Shown piece by piece: positions 26,859 to 36,427 of a stretch of DNA of 64,000 nt (position 1 is its first letter; the number at the start of each line of letters is the position of its first letter). A model generated the notes under the pieces. That model was given only the letters and a program-made list of their open reading frames with translations, was not told the origin of the DNA and searched no databases. The position numbers were made by a program, and so were the translations under genes. The stretch is from Pollutimonas bauzanensis (lineage in GTDB: Bacteria; Pseudomonadota; Gammaproteobacteria; Burkholderiales; Burkholderiaceae_B). The stretch lies in the NCBI RefSeq assembly GCF_900129885.1, contig NZ_FQXE01000002.1, positions 549,129 through 613,128 on the forward strand, written 5' to 3'.

Positions 26859-29800
26859 ATGAACGCCCCCCTAGCCAGTCATCTGCTTGCCGCCAAGGCT
26901 CCGCTCGCCGCTACGCCACGCTTGCGCGAAATTCCCTATAACTACACGTCTTATTCCGACCGCGAAATCGTTTTGCGCCTGTTGGGGCAGGAAGCGTGGC
27001 AAATGCTCTCCGAGCTGCGCGGCGAGCGCCGCACCGGGCGATCGGCGCGCATGCTGTTCGAAGTGCTGGGCGACATCTGGGTGGTGCGGCGCAACCCCTA
27101 CCTGCTCGACGATCTGCTGGACAACCCCAAGCGCCAGCAACTGCTCATCCAGGCGCTCAATCACCGGCTCGGCGAAATCGACAACCGGCGCGACAGCAGC
27201 GCGGCCGCGCGCGACGGCAAGGTGGCGCGCCTGCTCGAGGCCGCGCGCAGGGCGGTGGCCGAATTCGAGCACGAATTCAGCCGGACCCGCGAGCTGCGCA
27301 AGAAAATCGTGCGCACCCTGTCGCGCATCACCGCCAAGGACAACGTCAAATTCGACGGCCTGTCGCGCGTATCGCACGTCACCGACGCCACCGACTGGCG
27401 CGTCGAATACCCCTTCGTCGTCCTGACACCCGACACGGAAAACGAAATGGCCGCCCTGGTGCGCGCCTGTATCGAACTCGAGCTGACCATCATCCCGCGC
27501 GGAGGCGGCACGGGCTATACCGGCGGCGCCATCCCCCTGACCTGGCGCTGCGCCGTCATCAACACCGAAAAGCTCGACACCCTGGGCGCCGTGGAAATCA
27601 CGCCGCTGCCCGGCGTGGCCGAGCCCGTGCGCACCATACATACCGGCGCGGGCGTGGTGACCCGGCGCATCGCCGAGGCCGCCGAAGCGGCCGGCTACGT
27701 ATTCGCGGTGGACCCGACCTCGGCCGACGCCTCCTGTGCGGGCGGCAATGTCGCCATGAACGCCGGCGGCAAGAAAGCCGTGCTCTGGGGCACCGCGCTG
27801 GACAACCTGGCCGGATGGCGCATGGTCGATCCCGACGGCAACTGGCTGGACGTCACCCGCCTGGACCACAACCTGGGCAAGATCCACGATGCGGCCCAGG
27901 CGCGCTTCGAGCTGCGCTGGTCCGACGGCAAGGGCCTGCCCGGCGCGCGGCCCCTGCGCAGCGAAATCCTGGTCATCGACGGCTCGCGCTTTCGCAAGGC
28001 CGGCCTGGGCAAGGACGTCACCGACAAATTCCTGGCCGGCCTGCCCGGCGTGCAGAAAGAAGGCTGCGACGGCCTCATCACCTCGGCGCGCTGGATCCTG
28101 CACCGCATGCCGGCCCACACGCGCACGGTCTGCATGGAATTCTTCGGGCAGGCGCGTGACGCCGTGCCGTCCATCGTCGAGGTCAAGGATTACCTCGACG
28201 GCCCGGGCCGCGAACGCGGCGCGATCCTCGCCGGCCTCGAACACCTGGACGAACGCTATCTGCGCGCCGTCGGCTACGCCACCAAGAGCAAGCGCGGCGG
28301 CCTGCCCAAGATGGTGCTCATCGGCGACATCGTCGGCGACGACGCCGATGCGGTGGCCGTGGCGGCCAGCGAAGTGGTGCGCATCGCCAACACCCGCCAT
28401 GGCGAAGGCTTTGTCGCGGTCAGCCCCGAAGCCCGCAAGAAATTCTGGCTGGACCGCTCGCGCACCGCCGCCATCGCCCGCCATACCAATGCGTTCAAGA
28501 TCAACGAGGATGTGGTCATCCCCTTGAACCGCATGGGCGAATACACCGATCACATCGAACGCATCAATATCGAGCTTTCCACGCGCAACAAGCTGCGCCT
28601 GCTGGACAAGCTGGAAGACTTCCTCGGCGGCGACCTGCCTGTCGGAAAATCCGAGGACCACGACGACGCCGAGCACACCCGCGAGGAAGTGCTAGCCGAG
28701 CGCACCCGGGATGCCCTGCAGGCCCTGCGGGCCGTGCGCCGGCGCTGGACCTGGCTGCTGGAAAACCTCGACGCTCCGCTCGCCCCGAGCCTGGGCACCG
28801 TCGACGGCCTGGGCCTGGACGGCGCGCTGTCGGCGGCCCTGGCGCAACGCCTGGCCGAACAGGCTCATGCGCGGGTGTTCGATGTGGTCCAGGACCACAC
28901 CATACGGGTTTCCTGGAAGGCCGAAGTGCGCGCCCTGATGGAGCGCCATTTCGCCGGAGCCGACTGCGCCGCCGTGCTGGCCGAAATCCAGGCGATACAC
29001 GACCGCGTGCTCAAAGGGCGCGTCTTCGTGGCCCTGCACATGCACGCCGGCGACGGCAACGTCCACACCAATATCCCGGTCAACTCGGACGACTACGAAA
29101 TGCTGCGCGAAGCCAACGAGGCGGTCGCGCGCATCATGCAGATCGCCCGCGACCTGGACGGCGTGATCTCGGGCGAACACGGCATAGGCCTGACCAAATA
29201 CGAGTTCCTGACGCAGGAAGAGCTCCAGCCCTTCCAGGACTACAAGCAGCGCATCGACCCGGACGGGCGCTTCAACAAGGGCAAGCTGATGCCCGGCGCC
29301 GACCTGCGCCATGCCTGGACGCCCAGCTTCAACCTGCTGGGACATGAATCGCTGATCATGCAGCGCAGCGAAATCGGCTCCATCTCCAACGCCATCAAGG
29401 ACTGCCTGCGCTGCGGCAAATGCAAGCCGGTGTGCGCCACCCACGTGCCGCGCGCCAACCTGCTGTATTCGCCGCGCAACAAGATCCTGGCCACCTCGCT
29501 GCTGATCGAGGCCTTCCTGTACGAAGAGCAGACCCGGCGCGGCGTCAGCCTCAAGCACTGGGAAGAATTCGAGGACGTCGCCGACCATTGCACCGTCTGC
29601 CACAAGTGCTACAACCCCTGTCCGGTGGATATCGACTTTGGCGACGTATCCATGGAAATGCGCGCGCTGCTGCGCGGCATGGGCAAGAAGTCGTTCAACG
29701 CCGGCACGACGGCGGCCATGTTTTTCCTCAATGCCAAGGACCCCCGCGTCATCAAGGCCACCCGCAAGGCCATGATGGACGTCGGCTACAAGGCGCAGCG

Positions 29801-30803
29801 CATCGCCCACGACTTCCTCGCCGGCGCCGCGCGCAAGCAGGTGGCCGCGCCTCCCGCGACCCTGGGCAAGGCGCCCATGCGCGAGCAGGTCATCCACTTC
29901 ATCAACAAGAAAATGCCCGGCAACCTTCCCAAGCAGACCGCGCGCAAGCTGCTGGACATCGAAGACGCCGACTACGTGCCCATCATCCGCAACCCGGCCG
30001 CCACCACGCCCGAGACCGAGGCCGTGTTCTACTTCCCGGGCTGCGGGTCGGAGCGGCTGTTTTCGCAGGTGGGCCTGGCGACCCAGGCCATGCTGTGGCA
30101 TGCAGGAGTGCAAACCGTCCTGCCGCCCGGCTACCTGTGCTGCGGCTATCCCCAGCGCGGCAACGGCATGACCGACAAGGCCGAGAAAATCATCACCGAC
30201 AACCGCGTGCTGTTCCATCGCATGGCCACCACGCTGAACTACCTGGACATCAAGACGGTAGTGGTCAGTTGCGGCACCTGCTACGACCAGCTGGCGGGAT
30301 ACGAGTTCGAAAAAATCTTCCCCGGCTGCCGGCTGATCGACATTCATGAATACCTGCTGGAAAAAGGCATCCAGATCCAGGGCGTCCAAGGCGTGCGCTA
30401 TATGTACCACGACCCTTGCCACACCCCCATGAAGCTGCAGGAACCCATGAAGACGGTCAAGGCGCTGGTGGGCGACAGCGCCATCAAGACGGACCGTTGC
30501 TGCGGGGAATCGGGCACCCTGGCGGTGTCGCGCCCCGACATTTCCACCCAGATACGCTTTCGCAAGGAAGAGGAACTGGCCAAGAACACGGCCGCGATAC
30601 GTTCGGACGGCTTCGACGGCGAGGTCAAGATACTGACCTCCTGTCCCTCATGCCTGCAGGGCCTGTCGCGCTTCGAAGGCGATACCGGCATGGACGCCGA
30701 CTACATCGTCGTCGAAATGGCCCGCCATATATTGGGCCCCGACTGGATGCAGGACTATGTGCGCGACGCCAACGCGGGAGGCATAGAGCGCGTGCTGGTT
30801 TGA
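26859..30803 (+). CDS. Large FAD-linked/Fe-S oxidoreductase with DUF3683 domain
   Basis: A 1314-residue multidomain dehydrogenase. In order: an N-terminal DUF3683-type helical region (about residues 20-180), a PCMH-type FAD-binding domain (about 185-420, with [16 protein letters not shown]), an FAD-linked oxidase C-terminal domain (about 550-810, with [15 protein letters not shown] and [13 protein letters not shown]), two 4Fe-4S ligand sets ([11 protein letters not shown] near 849 and [12 protein letters not shown] near 911), and two CCG domains (FPGCGSE near 1057 with LCCGYP near 1093; HDPCHTP near 1184 with RCCGESG near 1214). The layout resembles D-lactate/2-hydroxyglutarate or glycolate oxidases fused to their GlpC-like Fe-S subunit, passing electrons to quinones. 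The substrate is unknown. Confidence 0.9.
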   Translation: MNAPLASHLLAAKAPLAATPRLREIPYNYTSYSDREIVLRLLGQEAWQMLSELRGERRTGRSARMLFEVLGDIWVVRRNPYLLDDLLDNPKRQQLLIQALNHRLGEIDNRRDSSAAARDGKVARLLEAARRAVAEFEHEFSRTRELRKKIVRTLSRITAKDNVKFDGLSRVSHVTDATDWRVEYPFVVLTPDTENEMAALVRACIELELTIIPRGGGTGYTGGAIPLTWRCAVINTEKLDTLGAVEITPLPGVAEPVRTIHTGAGVVTRRIAEAAEAAGYVFAVDPTSADASCAGGNVAMNAGGKKAVLWGTALDNLAGWRMVDPDGNWLDVTRLDHNLGKIHDAAQARFELRWSDGKGLPGARPLRSEILVIDGSRFRKAGLGKDVTDKFLAGLPGVQKEGCDGLITSARWILHRMPAHTRTVCMEFFGQARDAVPSIVEVKDYLDGPGRERGAILAGLEHLDERYLRAVGYATKSKRGGLPKMVLIGDIVGDDADAVAVAASEVVRIANTRHGEGFVAVSPEARKKFWLDRSRTAAIARHTNAFKINEDVVIPLNRMGEYTDHIERINIELSTRNKLRLLDKLEDFLGGDLPVGKSEDHDDAEHTREEVLAERTRDALQALRAVRRRWTWLLENLDAPLAPSLGTVDGLGLDGALSAALAQRLAEQAHARVFDVVQDHTIRVSWKAEVRALMERHFAGADCAAVLAEIQAIHDRVLKGRVFVALHMHAGDGNVHTNIPVNSDDYEMLREANEAVARIMQIARDLDGVISGEHGIGLTKYEFLTQEELQPFQDYKQRIDPDGRFNKGKLMPGADLRHAWTPSFNLLGHESLIMQRSEIGSISNAIKDCLRCGKCKPVCATHVPRANLLYSPRNKILATSLLIEAFLYEEQTRRGVSLKHWEEFEDVADHCTVCHKCYNPCPVDIDFGDVSMEMRALLRGMGKKSFNAGTTAAMFFLNAKDPRVIKATRKAMMDVGYKAQRIAHDFLAGAARKQVAAPPATLGKAPMREQVIHFINKKMPGNLPKQTARKLLDIEDADYVPIIRNPAATTPETEAVFYFPGCGSERLFSQVGLATQAMLWHAGVQTVLPPGYLCCGYPQRGNGMTDKAEKIITDNRVLFHRMATTLNYLDIKTVVVSCGTCYDQLAGYEFEKIFPGCRLIDIHEYLLEKGIQIQGVQGVRYMYHDPCHTPMKLQEPMKTVKALVGDSAIKTDRCCGESGTLAVSRPDISTQIRFRKEEELAKNTAAIRSDGFDGEVKILTSCPSCLQGLSRFEGDTGMDADYIVVEMARHILGPDWMQDYVRDANAGGIERVLV

Positions 30804-30811
30804 TGCGGCGA

Positions 30812-30836
30812 AAAGCGCGCCCTCAGGGCGCGCTTT
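30812..30836. terminator. Shared terminator hairpin overlapping the end of apt
   Basis: AAAGCGCGCCC-TCA-GGGCGCGCTTT is a perfect 11-bp stem between two convergent genes. The 3-base loop is exactly the apt stop codon (TGA on the minus strand, 30823-30825), so the last apt codons form one arm. Short A/T runs flank it on both sides, so it can serve both transcripts. Confidence 0.8.
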
Positions 30837-31374
30837 CGCTGAAGCTGCACACCGTATAGATATCCAGGCCTGTTTCCCTGAGGGCCTGCGAGCCGCCCAG
30901 CTCAGGCAGGTCGATGATGGCCGCCGCCTCCACCACGTTCGCGCCCAGCCGCTGCAGCAGCTTGGACGCCGCGACCATGGTGCCGCCCGTCGCGATCAAA
31001 TCGTCGATCAGCAGCACGCGCTGCCCGGGGCGCACCGAATCCGTATGCATCTCCACCGTGGCGTTGCCGTATTCCAGCGAATATTCCTCCGCCACGGTCC
31101 GGAACGGCAGCTTGCCCTTCTTGCGCACAGGCACGAAACCGAGATTCAATTCGTAGGCCAGCACCGACCCCAGAATAAAACCGCGGGCGTCGACCCCGGC
31201 CACCAGGTCCAGCCTTTGCCGCATATACCGGTATACAAATAAATCGATCAGCACGCGAAAAGAACGCGGGTCTTGCAGCACCGGGGTAATATCGCGGAAA
31301 GTCACGCCAGGCCTGGGCCAATCGGGAACGCTACGAATCGTGTTGCGAACGTAGACGGCAGGATCAATATGCAT
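30823..31374 (-). CDS. apt: Adenine phosphoribosyltransferase
   Basis: A 183-residue purine salvage enzyme that makes AMP from adenine and PRPP. It has the N-terminal [19 protein letters not shown], the adenine-site stretch [15 protein letters not shown] and the PRPP loop [17 protein letters not shown]. The ATG at 31372-31374 (MHIDPAVYV) gives the normal family length; the open frame continues upstream without family content. Its C-terminal codons are embedded in a terminator hairpin. Confidence 0.93.
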   Translation of the reverse strand: MHIDPAVYVRNTIRSVPDWPRPGVTFRDITPVLQDPRSFRVLIDLFVYRYMRQRLDLVAGVDARGFILGSVLAYELNLGFVPVRKKGKLPFRTVAEEYSLEYGNATVEMHTDSVRPGQRVLLIDDLIATGGTMVAASKLLQRLGANVVEAAAIIDLPELGGSQALRETGLDIYTVCSFSESAP

Positions 31375-31415
31375 GTAAATCGCCAAAACTGAAAACAGCG
31401 GAGAAAAAGGGAGAA

Positions 31416-31468
31416 ATTGCCCGGGCCGGCCCAGGATCGCACAGGCGGCGGCTTCCTGCCCGGGCAAT
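31416..31468. repeat. Perfect 10-bp inverted repeat between apt and kdsD
   Basis: ATTGCCCGGG (31416-31425) and CCCGGGCAAT (31459-31468) are exact reverse complements 33 bp apart in the 188-bp divergent spacer. They lie in the apt 5' leader or upstream region. They could be a structured leader or a regulator site. No promoter elements were convincing here. Confidence 0.5.
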
Positions 31469-31562
31469 CCGTAACTATACGCGGCCAGCCCTTGGGCCGC
31501 TTTACACAATCCGCTCAGTTACAAATAAACCACGAAACCATTCGTGCGTTTAAAATCATCGC

Positions 31563-32552
31563 ATGGAAAATACACCCACCCCCGCCCCGGGCGAAATGCT
31601 GGCCTCCGCCCATCGCACCTTCAAGACCGAGATCGCCGCGCTGCAAGCGCTGGACGCCAGCCTGGACGGCTCGTTCGAGCAAGCCGCGGCCATGCTCCTG
31701 GGCTGCCAGGGGCGGGTCGTCGTCACCGGCATCGGCAAGTCCGGCCATATCGCCAAGAAAATCGCCGCCACGCTGGCCTCTACCGGCACGCCGGCATTCT
31801 TCATGCACGGCGCCGAAGCCATACACGGCGATCTGGGCATGCTTACCCGCCAGGACATCGTGCTCGCCATCTCGTATTCCGGCGCGGGGCATGAACTTCT
31901 GACCATATTGTCGGTCGTTAGACGTATGGGCGCCCGCCTGATTTCCGTCACCGGCCATCCCGGCTCGGAACTGGCGCGCAATGCCGACCTGCACTTGAAT
32001 GCCCAGGTCGAGCAGGAAGCCTGCCCCCTGAACCTGGCGCCTACCGCCAGCACCACCGCGGCCCTGGTGCTGGGCGACGCGCTAGCGGTGGCCTGCCTGG
32101 AAGCGCGCGGCTTCAGCCGCGAGGATTTCGCCCGGTCGCATCCCGGCGGCGCGCTGGGCCGCCGCCTGCTGACCTTCGTGCGCGATGTCATGCGCCAGGG
32201 CGGCGCCCTGCCCATCGTGCAGGCCGGCACCAAAGTGCCGGAGGCGCTGGTGGAAATGTCCGCCAAAGGCATGGGCATGGCCATCGTGGTCGACGGACAG
32301 GGCCTGCCCGTCGGCATATTCACCGATGGCGACCTGCGCCGGCTGATAGCCCGCCACGGCGATATCCGCGCGCTTGCGGTGGACGATGGCATGAGCCGCC
32401 ATCCCAAGACCGTGCCGCCCGGCGCGCTGGCCGTCGAAGCCGCCACGCTGATGGACGCGGGCCGTTTGAACCAGATGCTCGTGGTCGACGATACCGGGCT
32501 ATTATTAGGGGCTTTACATATGCACGACCTGCTTGCCGCCAAGGTCATCTGA
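31563..32552 (+). CDS. kdsD: D-arabinose 5-phosphate isomerase (KpsF/GutQ family)
   Basis: A 329-residue isomerase converting ribulose 5-phosphate to arabinose 5-phosphate for Kdo synthesis. An N-terminal SIS domain (residues about 35-185: VVVTGIGKSGHIAKKIAATLASTGTPAFF, split here for length: VVVTGIGKSGHIA and LASTGTPAFF; then NLAPTASTTAALVLGDALA) is followed by two CBS domains (about 210-329). It heads the Kdo/LPS-transport operon with kdsC 15 bp downstream. The upstream spacer is AT-rich near the start, with no strong ribosome site. Confidence 0.93.
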   Translation: MENTPTPAPGEMLASAHRTFKTEIAALQALDASLDGSFEQAAAMLLGCQGRVVVTGIGKSGHIAKKIAATLASTGTPAFFMHGAEAIHGDLGMLTRQDIVLAISYSGAGHELLTILSVVRRMGARLISVTGHPGSELARNADLHLNAQVEQEACPLNLAPTASTTAALVLGDALAVACLEARGFSREDFARSHPGGALGRRLLTFVRDVMRQGGALPIVQAGTKVPEALVEMSAKGMGMAIVVDGQGLPVGIFTDGDLRRLIARHGDIRALAVDDGMSRHPKTVPPGALAVEAATLMDAGRLNQMLVVDDTGLLLGALHMHDLLAAKVI

Positions 32553-32567
32553 AACCAATCCGCCGAC

Positions 32568-33167
32568 ATGAAACTTCCCAGCATTTCCCATCCCGCCGAA
32601 GCCCTGATCCTGGCAAAAATCGCGCCAGCGGTGCTCGAACGCGCGCGCCAGGTGCGCGTCATGGCCTTCGATGTCGACGGCGTGCTGACCGACGGCTGCC
32701 TGTGGTACGGCGAAAACGGCGAACTGATGAAACGCTTCAACGCGCTGGACGGCCACGGCCTGCGCCTGATGCGCGAAAGCGGCATTGTCGTCGCCTTGAT
32801 CACCGGCCGCGAAGGCCCCATCCTGGCGCGCCGGGCGGCCGAGCTGGGCATCGCCCTGGTCCAGCAGGGGATACGCGACAAGGCGCAGGCCATCATCGCC
32901 CTGGCGCAGGAACAAGGCTGCCCCTTGAGCGAAGTCGGCTATATGGGCGACGACATCATCGACCTGGCCGCGCTGCAGCGCGTGGGCTTCGCCGCCAGCG
33001 TGCCCAATGCGCCCGCCTATGTGTCGCAGGTAGCGCACTGGGTGTCCTCCAAGCCCGGCGGCTCGGGCGCCGTGCGCGAATGCTGCGACCTGATCCTGGC
33101 CGCGCAGGGCCGCCTCAGCGCTTTCTTCGCCCCCAATGCCCTGCTCATGAGCGGCGCCGTCCAATAA
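32568..33167 (+). CDS. kdsC: 3-deoxy-D-manno-octulosonate 8-phosphate phosphatase
   Basis: A 199-residue HAD phosphatase of the tetrameric, capless C0 class, removing phosphate from Kdo-8-phosphate. The motifs are VMAFDVDGVLTDG (nucleophile and acid/base Asp), LITGREGPI (motif II), and MGDDIIDLAAL (metal site), as in KdsC. It lies between kdsD and lptC in a tight operon (15 bp and 4 bp gaps). Confidence 0.92.
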   Translation: MKLPSISHPAEALILAKIAPAVLERARQVRVMAFDVDGVLTDGCLWYGENGELMKRFNALDGHGLRLMRESGIVVALITGREGPILARRAAELGIALVQQGIRDKAQAIIALAQEQGCPLSEVGYMGDDIIDLAALQRVGFAASVPNAPAYVSQVAHWVSSKPGGSGAVRECCDLILAAQGRLSAFFAPNALLMSGAVQ

Positions 33168-33171
33168 GCCC

Positions 33172-33795
33172 ATGAAAGAACGCGCTCCCGCCCTTATCGC
33201 CATAGTGCTGCTGCTATCCCTGGTCATGGGGACCTGGTGGGCGGCCGACTATGCGCAGCGCGCCATACTCGTCGATCCGCCGCGCCGCATCACGCACGAG
33301 CCCGATTCCTGGGCCAGCGATTTCGTCATGGTGCGCACCGACATCGCCGGCGTCGCCATCAATCGCCTGGAAGGCAGGCACATGCAGCACTACCCCGACA
33401 ATGACTCCTACGAAATCACCAAGCCCAAGGCCATAGGGCAGCAGCCGAATTCCCCGATCACCATAGGCACTTCGGACAAGGCCATCATGGACCAGAACGG
33501 CTCCCGCGTCGTCATGAGCGGCAATGCCCGGGTGCACCGCGTGCCCGACCAGGACAGGCCGGCGCTCGACGTCACCAGCGAGCAGCTCACCGTCATGCCC
33601 GACGACAACGTGGTGTTCACCGACATGCCGGCGCTGGTGGTCAACGGCAATTCCACCATGAATGGCAAAGGCATGCGTTACGATAACAATACGCGCCAGT
33701 TGCAAGTGTTTTCAGCTACCGACGTAAAAATCTCTGGTCAAGACTCCAAGCCAGGCAAATCCGCCAAACCTGACAAGACAGAAAAAAAACCATGA
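33172..33795 (+). CDS. lptC: LPS export periplasmic protein LptC
   Basis: A 207-residue single-pass inner-membrane protein. An N-terminal anchor (LIAIVLLLSLVMGTWWAADYA) is followed by a periplasmic beta-jellyroll OstA-like domain (SDFVMVRTDIAGV, then YEITKPKAIGQQP and VMSGNARVHRV) and a basic C-terminal tail. It hands LPS from LptBFG to LptA. Its last 4 bp overlap the lptA start. Confidence 0.9.
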   Translation: MKERAPALIAIVLLLSLVMGTWWAADYAQRAILVDPPRRITHEPDSWASDFVMVRTDIAGVAINRLEGRHMQHYPDNDSYEITKPKAIGQQPNSPITIGTSDKAIMDQNGSRVVMSGNARVHRVPDQDRPALDVTSEQLTVMPDDNVVFTDMPALVVNGNSTMNGKGMRYDNNTRQLQVFSATDVKISGQDSKPGKSAKPDKTEKKP

Positions 33796-34466
33796 ATCTG
33801 AAGCGACCCCTATCTTTCACCGCCTGGCTGATAACGTCGGTATTGCTCTGTGCGGCCGGCGCGGTTCACGCCCAGGCGCCCTCCCAGCAACAGCCGTCCG
33901 CCGCAAGCGGCGCGGCGGCGGCGCAAGGCGGCGCGAAAGCCCCGGGCGGCGCGGCCGCCCCGGCGGAAGAACCGGACACGCTGGTCCTGTCCGACACCCT
34001 CAACTACGACGATATCAAAAAGGAAAGCGTCTTCACCGGCAATGTCATCATGACGCGCGGCCTGATGACGCTGCATTCCGACAAACTGGCCATGCGCGAG
34101 GACGCCGAGGGCTTTCAGTACGGCACCGCCACGGTCGCGCCCGGCAAACTGGTCGTGATCCGCGAAGAAAACCCCGAGAAATTCGAGGTTCTCGAGGCGC
34201 AAGGCGTGCGCGCCGAATACGACGGCAAGGCGGAAACCATGGAAATGATAGGCCGGGCCGTCATCACCCGCTACATCTGCGGCAAACCCTTTGACAACGT
34301 CAAGGGCCAGCGCGTCATCTACCACCAGAAGAACGGCACCTATGAAGCCTACGGCGGCCCGGATTCGGCCGCCGCCGGGGGGCGCGTGCGCTCGCTGGCC
34401 AGGCCCCAGGCTAAGGCCGATGCCGCGATCGCCGAATGCCAGCGGAAATCGGCGCCGCGCAAATAG
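33792..34466 (+). CDS. lptA: LPS transport periplasmic protein LptA
   Basis: A 224-residue periplasmic bridge protein. A signal peptide (ending near AVHAQA) is followed by an unusually long Ala/Gly/Pro/Gln-rich linker (residues 30-60) and the OstA/LptA jellyroll (LVLSDTLNYDDIKKESVFTG, NVIMTRGLMTLHSDKL, AEYDGKAETMEMIG). Two cysteines remain in the mature protein (C163 and C216) and could form a disulfide. It overlaps lptC by 4 bp and is followed by lptB. Confidence 0.92.
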   Translation: MNLKRPLSFTAWLITSVLLCAAGAVHAQAPSQQQPSAASGAAAAQGGAKAPGGAAAPAEEPDTLVLSDTLNYDDIKKESVFTGNVIMTRGLMTLHSDKLAMREDAEGFQYGTATVAPGKLVVIREENPEKFEVLEAQGVRAEYDGKAETMEMIGRAVITRYICGKPFDNVKGQRVIYHQKNGTYEAYGGPDSAAAGGRVRSLARPQAKADAAIAECQRKSAPRK

Positions 34467-34523
34467 CCCGCCCCCGCTCTCCTGGCCCCCTTTGCCTTAC
34501 CCGTTTCCTGAAAGTAGCCCTTT

Positions 34524-35318
34524 ATGTTTTCTTCCCACAAGCCGGCCACAGGTGGAAGCCGCTCCCCCAGCGCCACCCACGGCAGCCTGCATGCCACGGG
34601 CTTGCGTAAAACCTACGGCAAGCGCACGGTCGTGCAGGATGTATCCCTGTCGGTCGACAGCGGCGAAGTCGTGGGCCTGCTGGGCCCCAATGGCGCAGGC
34701 AAGACCACCAGCTTCTATATGATAGTGGGCATCATCCCCACCGACGCCGGCCGCATCGAAATCGACGGCACGCCCATTACCAGCATGCCCATGCACAAGC
34801 GCGCGCGCATGGGGCTGTCCTATCTGCCGCAGGACGCTTCCGTGTTCCGGCGCCTGACGGTCGAGGAAAACATACGCGCCGTGCTCGAGCTGCAGCTGGA
34901 CGACGCCGGCCGGCCCCTGACCTCGGCCCTTATCGGCGAGCACCTGGAATCGCTGATCGACGAACTGCAGATCGGGCATATACGCCGCAACACCGCCATT
35001 TCCCTGTCGGGCGGCGAACGCCGCCGGGTGGAGATCGCCCGCGCCCTGGCCACCCACCCCCGTTTCATCCTGCTTGACGAGCCTTTTGCCGGCGTGGATC
35101 CGATCGCCGTCATCGAAATCCAGCGCATCGTGCATTTCCTGAAAAACCGCAATATCGGCGTGCTGATCACCGACCACAATGTGCGCGAAACCCTGGGCAT
35201 ATGCGACCGCGCTTATATCATCAGCGAAGGCAAGGTGCTGACCAACGGCCACCCCAGCGAAATCATCGACAACGAAGCCGTGCGCAAGGTCTACCTGGGC
35301 AAGAACTTCAAGATGTAG
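34524..35318 (+). CDS. lptB: LPS export ABC transporter ATP-binding protein LptB
   Basis: A 264-residue ATPase that drives LPS extraction with LptFG. It has Walker [17 protein letters not shown], the Q-loop near [12 protein letters not shown], signature [15 protein letters not shown], Walker [14 protein letters not shown] and the H-loop [10 protein letters not shown]. About 24 extra residues precede the usual start ([11 protein letters not shown]), including an Ala/Ser-rich stretch; a later start at [10 protein letters not shown] lacks an ATG. The next gene is hpf, not rpoN. Confidence 0.94.
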   Translation: MFSSHKPATGGSRSPSATHGSLHATGLRKTYGKRTVVQDVSLSVDSGEVVGLLGPNGAGKTTSFYMIVGIIPTDAGRIEIDGTPITSMPMHKRARMGLSYLPQDASVFRRLTVEENIRAVLELQLDDAGRPLTSALIGEHLESLIDELQIGHIRRNTAISLSGGERRRVEIARALATHPRFILLDEPFAGVDPIAVIEIQRIVHFLKNRNIGVLITDHNVRETLGICDRAYIISEGKVLTNGHPSEIIDNEAVRKVYLGKNFKM

Positions 35319-35463
35319 AGGGCATTTTCCAAACGCCTTCCGGCGCACTTGATTTACTTTGCATAATCTATACACTGGAATCATTACCAACGCATTACAA
35401 GGAGAACACCGCCATCCTGACCGCGCATGCCGCGCACTCTTAATTTTTGCAAGGAGAGCACAT

Positions 35464-35793
35464 ATGAACCTGAGTATTACTGGTCGTCATCTAGAAGTCA
35501 CTCCCGCTATCCGCGAATATGTAATGAACAAACTGGCGCGTGTTTCGCGACATTTTGATAACGTGATAGACACCCAAGCCATACTCTCGATCGAGCGCCT
35601 TAAACACACTGCCGAAATCACCATGCGTCTGCGTGGCAAGGACATCCACTGCGCAGCCACCGACGAAAACCTCTACGCGGCCATCGATCTGCTGGCCGAC
35701 AAAATCGATCGGCAAGTCATCAAGTACAAATCCAAGGTTCAAGATCACGCCCACGAGCCTGTTAAGCGGCAAGAACTCCCTGCCGTGGAATAA
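35464..35793 (+). CDS. hpf: Ribosome hibernation promoting factor, short form
   Basis: A 109-residue short HPF/YhbH protein that binds the 30S subunit and promotes 100S dimers in stationary phase. It starts MNLSITGRHLEVTPAIREYV, continues NKLARVSRHFDNV and ends with the basic IDRQVIKYKSKVQDH. An excellent AAGGAG site lies 8 bases before ATG 35464. The 145-bp spacer from lptB is AT-rich with TTGATT and TATACA-like boxes, so hpf probably also has its own promoter. Confidence 0.93.
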   Translation: MNLSITGRHLEVTPAIREYVMNKLARVSRHFDNVIDTQAILSIERLKHTAEITMRLRGKDIHCAATDENLYAAIDLLADKIDRQVIKYKSKVQDHAHEPVKRQELPAVE

Positions 35794-35920
35794 CACTCGC
35801 CTCCAGTTTTGCCCGCTCCCGAGCCGGCCCCGCCGCGCTTCTCATGGCTAGCGCCGCGCAAAACCTGGCATTCTGGCCTCAATCGCCGTCCAGTGATTGG
35901 GGCCTTGGTTTATCCCGCTT

Positions 35921-35949
35921 TTGTATCGCGGCGGCCAAGCCCATATAAT
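35921..35949 (+). promoter_or_regulatory. Sigma-70 promoter of ptsN
   Basis: TTGTAT (35921-35926), a 17-bp spacer and a perfect TATAAT (35944-35949). Transcription would start around 35956-35957, at or next to the ATG of ptsN, which would give a leaderless message. Confidence 0.75.
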
Positions 35950-35956
35950 GTCCACT

Positions 35957-36412
35957 ATGAACTTAATGTCGCGTATCCTGCCGCTGTCGAATGTCGTGCT
36001 CGATCTGGCCGCCACCAGCAAAAAACGAGCCTTCGAACAAGCCGGTCTGCTTTTCGAAAACCACCACGGAATAGCCCGCACGGCAGTTTTTCAGAGCCTC
36101 ATCGCCCGCGAACGGCTGGGTTCCACCGCGCTCGGCCACCATGTGGCGGTGCCGCATGGCCGCATCAAGGACCTGAAAGAACCCTGTGCCGCCTTCATCC
36201 GGCTGGCCGACCCGGTGCGCTTCGACGCCACCGACGGCCGCATGGCCAGCCTGCTGTTCATCTTGCTGGTTCCCGAAACCGCCACCCAGACCCACCTGGA
36301 CCTGCTGGCCGAAATCGCCAAGCTCATGTCCGACCCCAAGCTGCGCCAGACACTATCCACCGAGACCGATCCGGCCGCCGTGCACCGGCTCCTGACCACC
36401 TCGCCGGCCTGA
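35957..36412 (+). CDS. ptsN: PTS IIA-like nitrogen-regulatory protein PtsN
   Basis: A 151-residue EIIA-Ntr protein of the nitrogen PTS. The block SRILPLSNVVLDLAATSKKR is followed by the phospho-accepting histidine in STALGHHVAVPHGRIKDL. I choose ATG 35957 (MNLMSRIL) because the -10 box at 35944-35949 overlaps the earlier ATG at 35948, which therefore would not be transcribed; ATG 35966 (MSRIL) is also possible. No Shine-Dalgarno is visible before either. It is followed by hprK with a 15-bp gap. Confidence 0.9.
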   Translation: MNLMSRILPLSNVVLDLAATSKKRAFEQAGLLFENHHGIARTAVFQSLIARERLGSTALGHHVAVPHGRIKDLKEPCAAFIRLADPVRFDATDGRMASLLFILLVPETATQTHLDLLAEIAKLMSDPKLRQTLSTETDPAAVHRLLTTSPA

Positions 36413-36427
36413 CCGAGGGCCATCGCC

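Noticed and set aside
26871..30422. Two long minus-strand frames (601 and 576 codons) opposite the FAD/Fe-S gene
   Set aside because: They mirror the codon pattern of the real gene, have no recognisable motifs, and the plus-strand frame has complete cofactor motifs throughout.
35341..35374. A sigma-54 (-24/-12) promoter before hpf
   Set aside because: GG and GC elements are present (CCGGCGC and TTTGCA), but the spacing between them is about 17 bp instead of 10.
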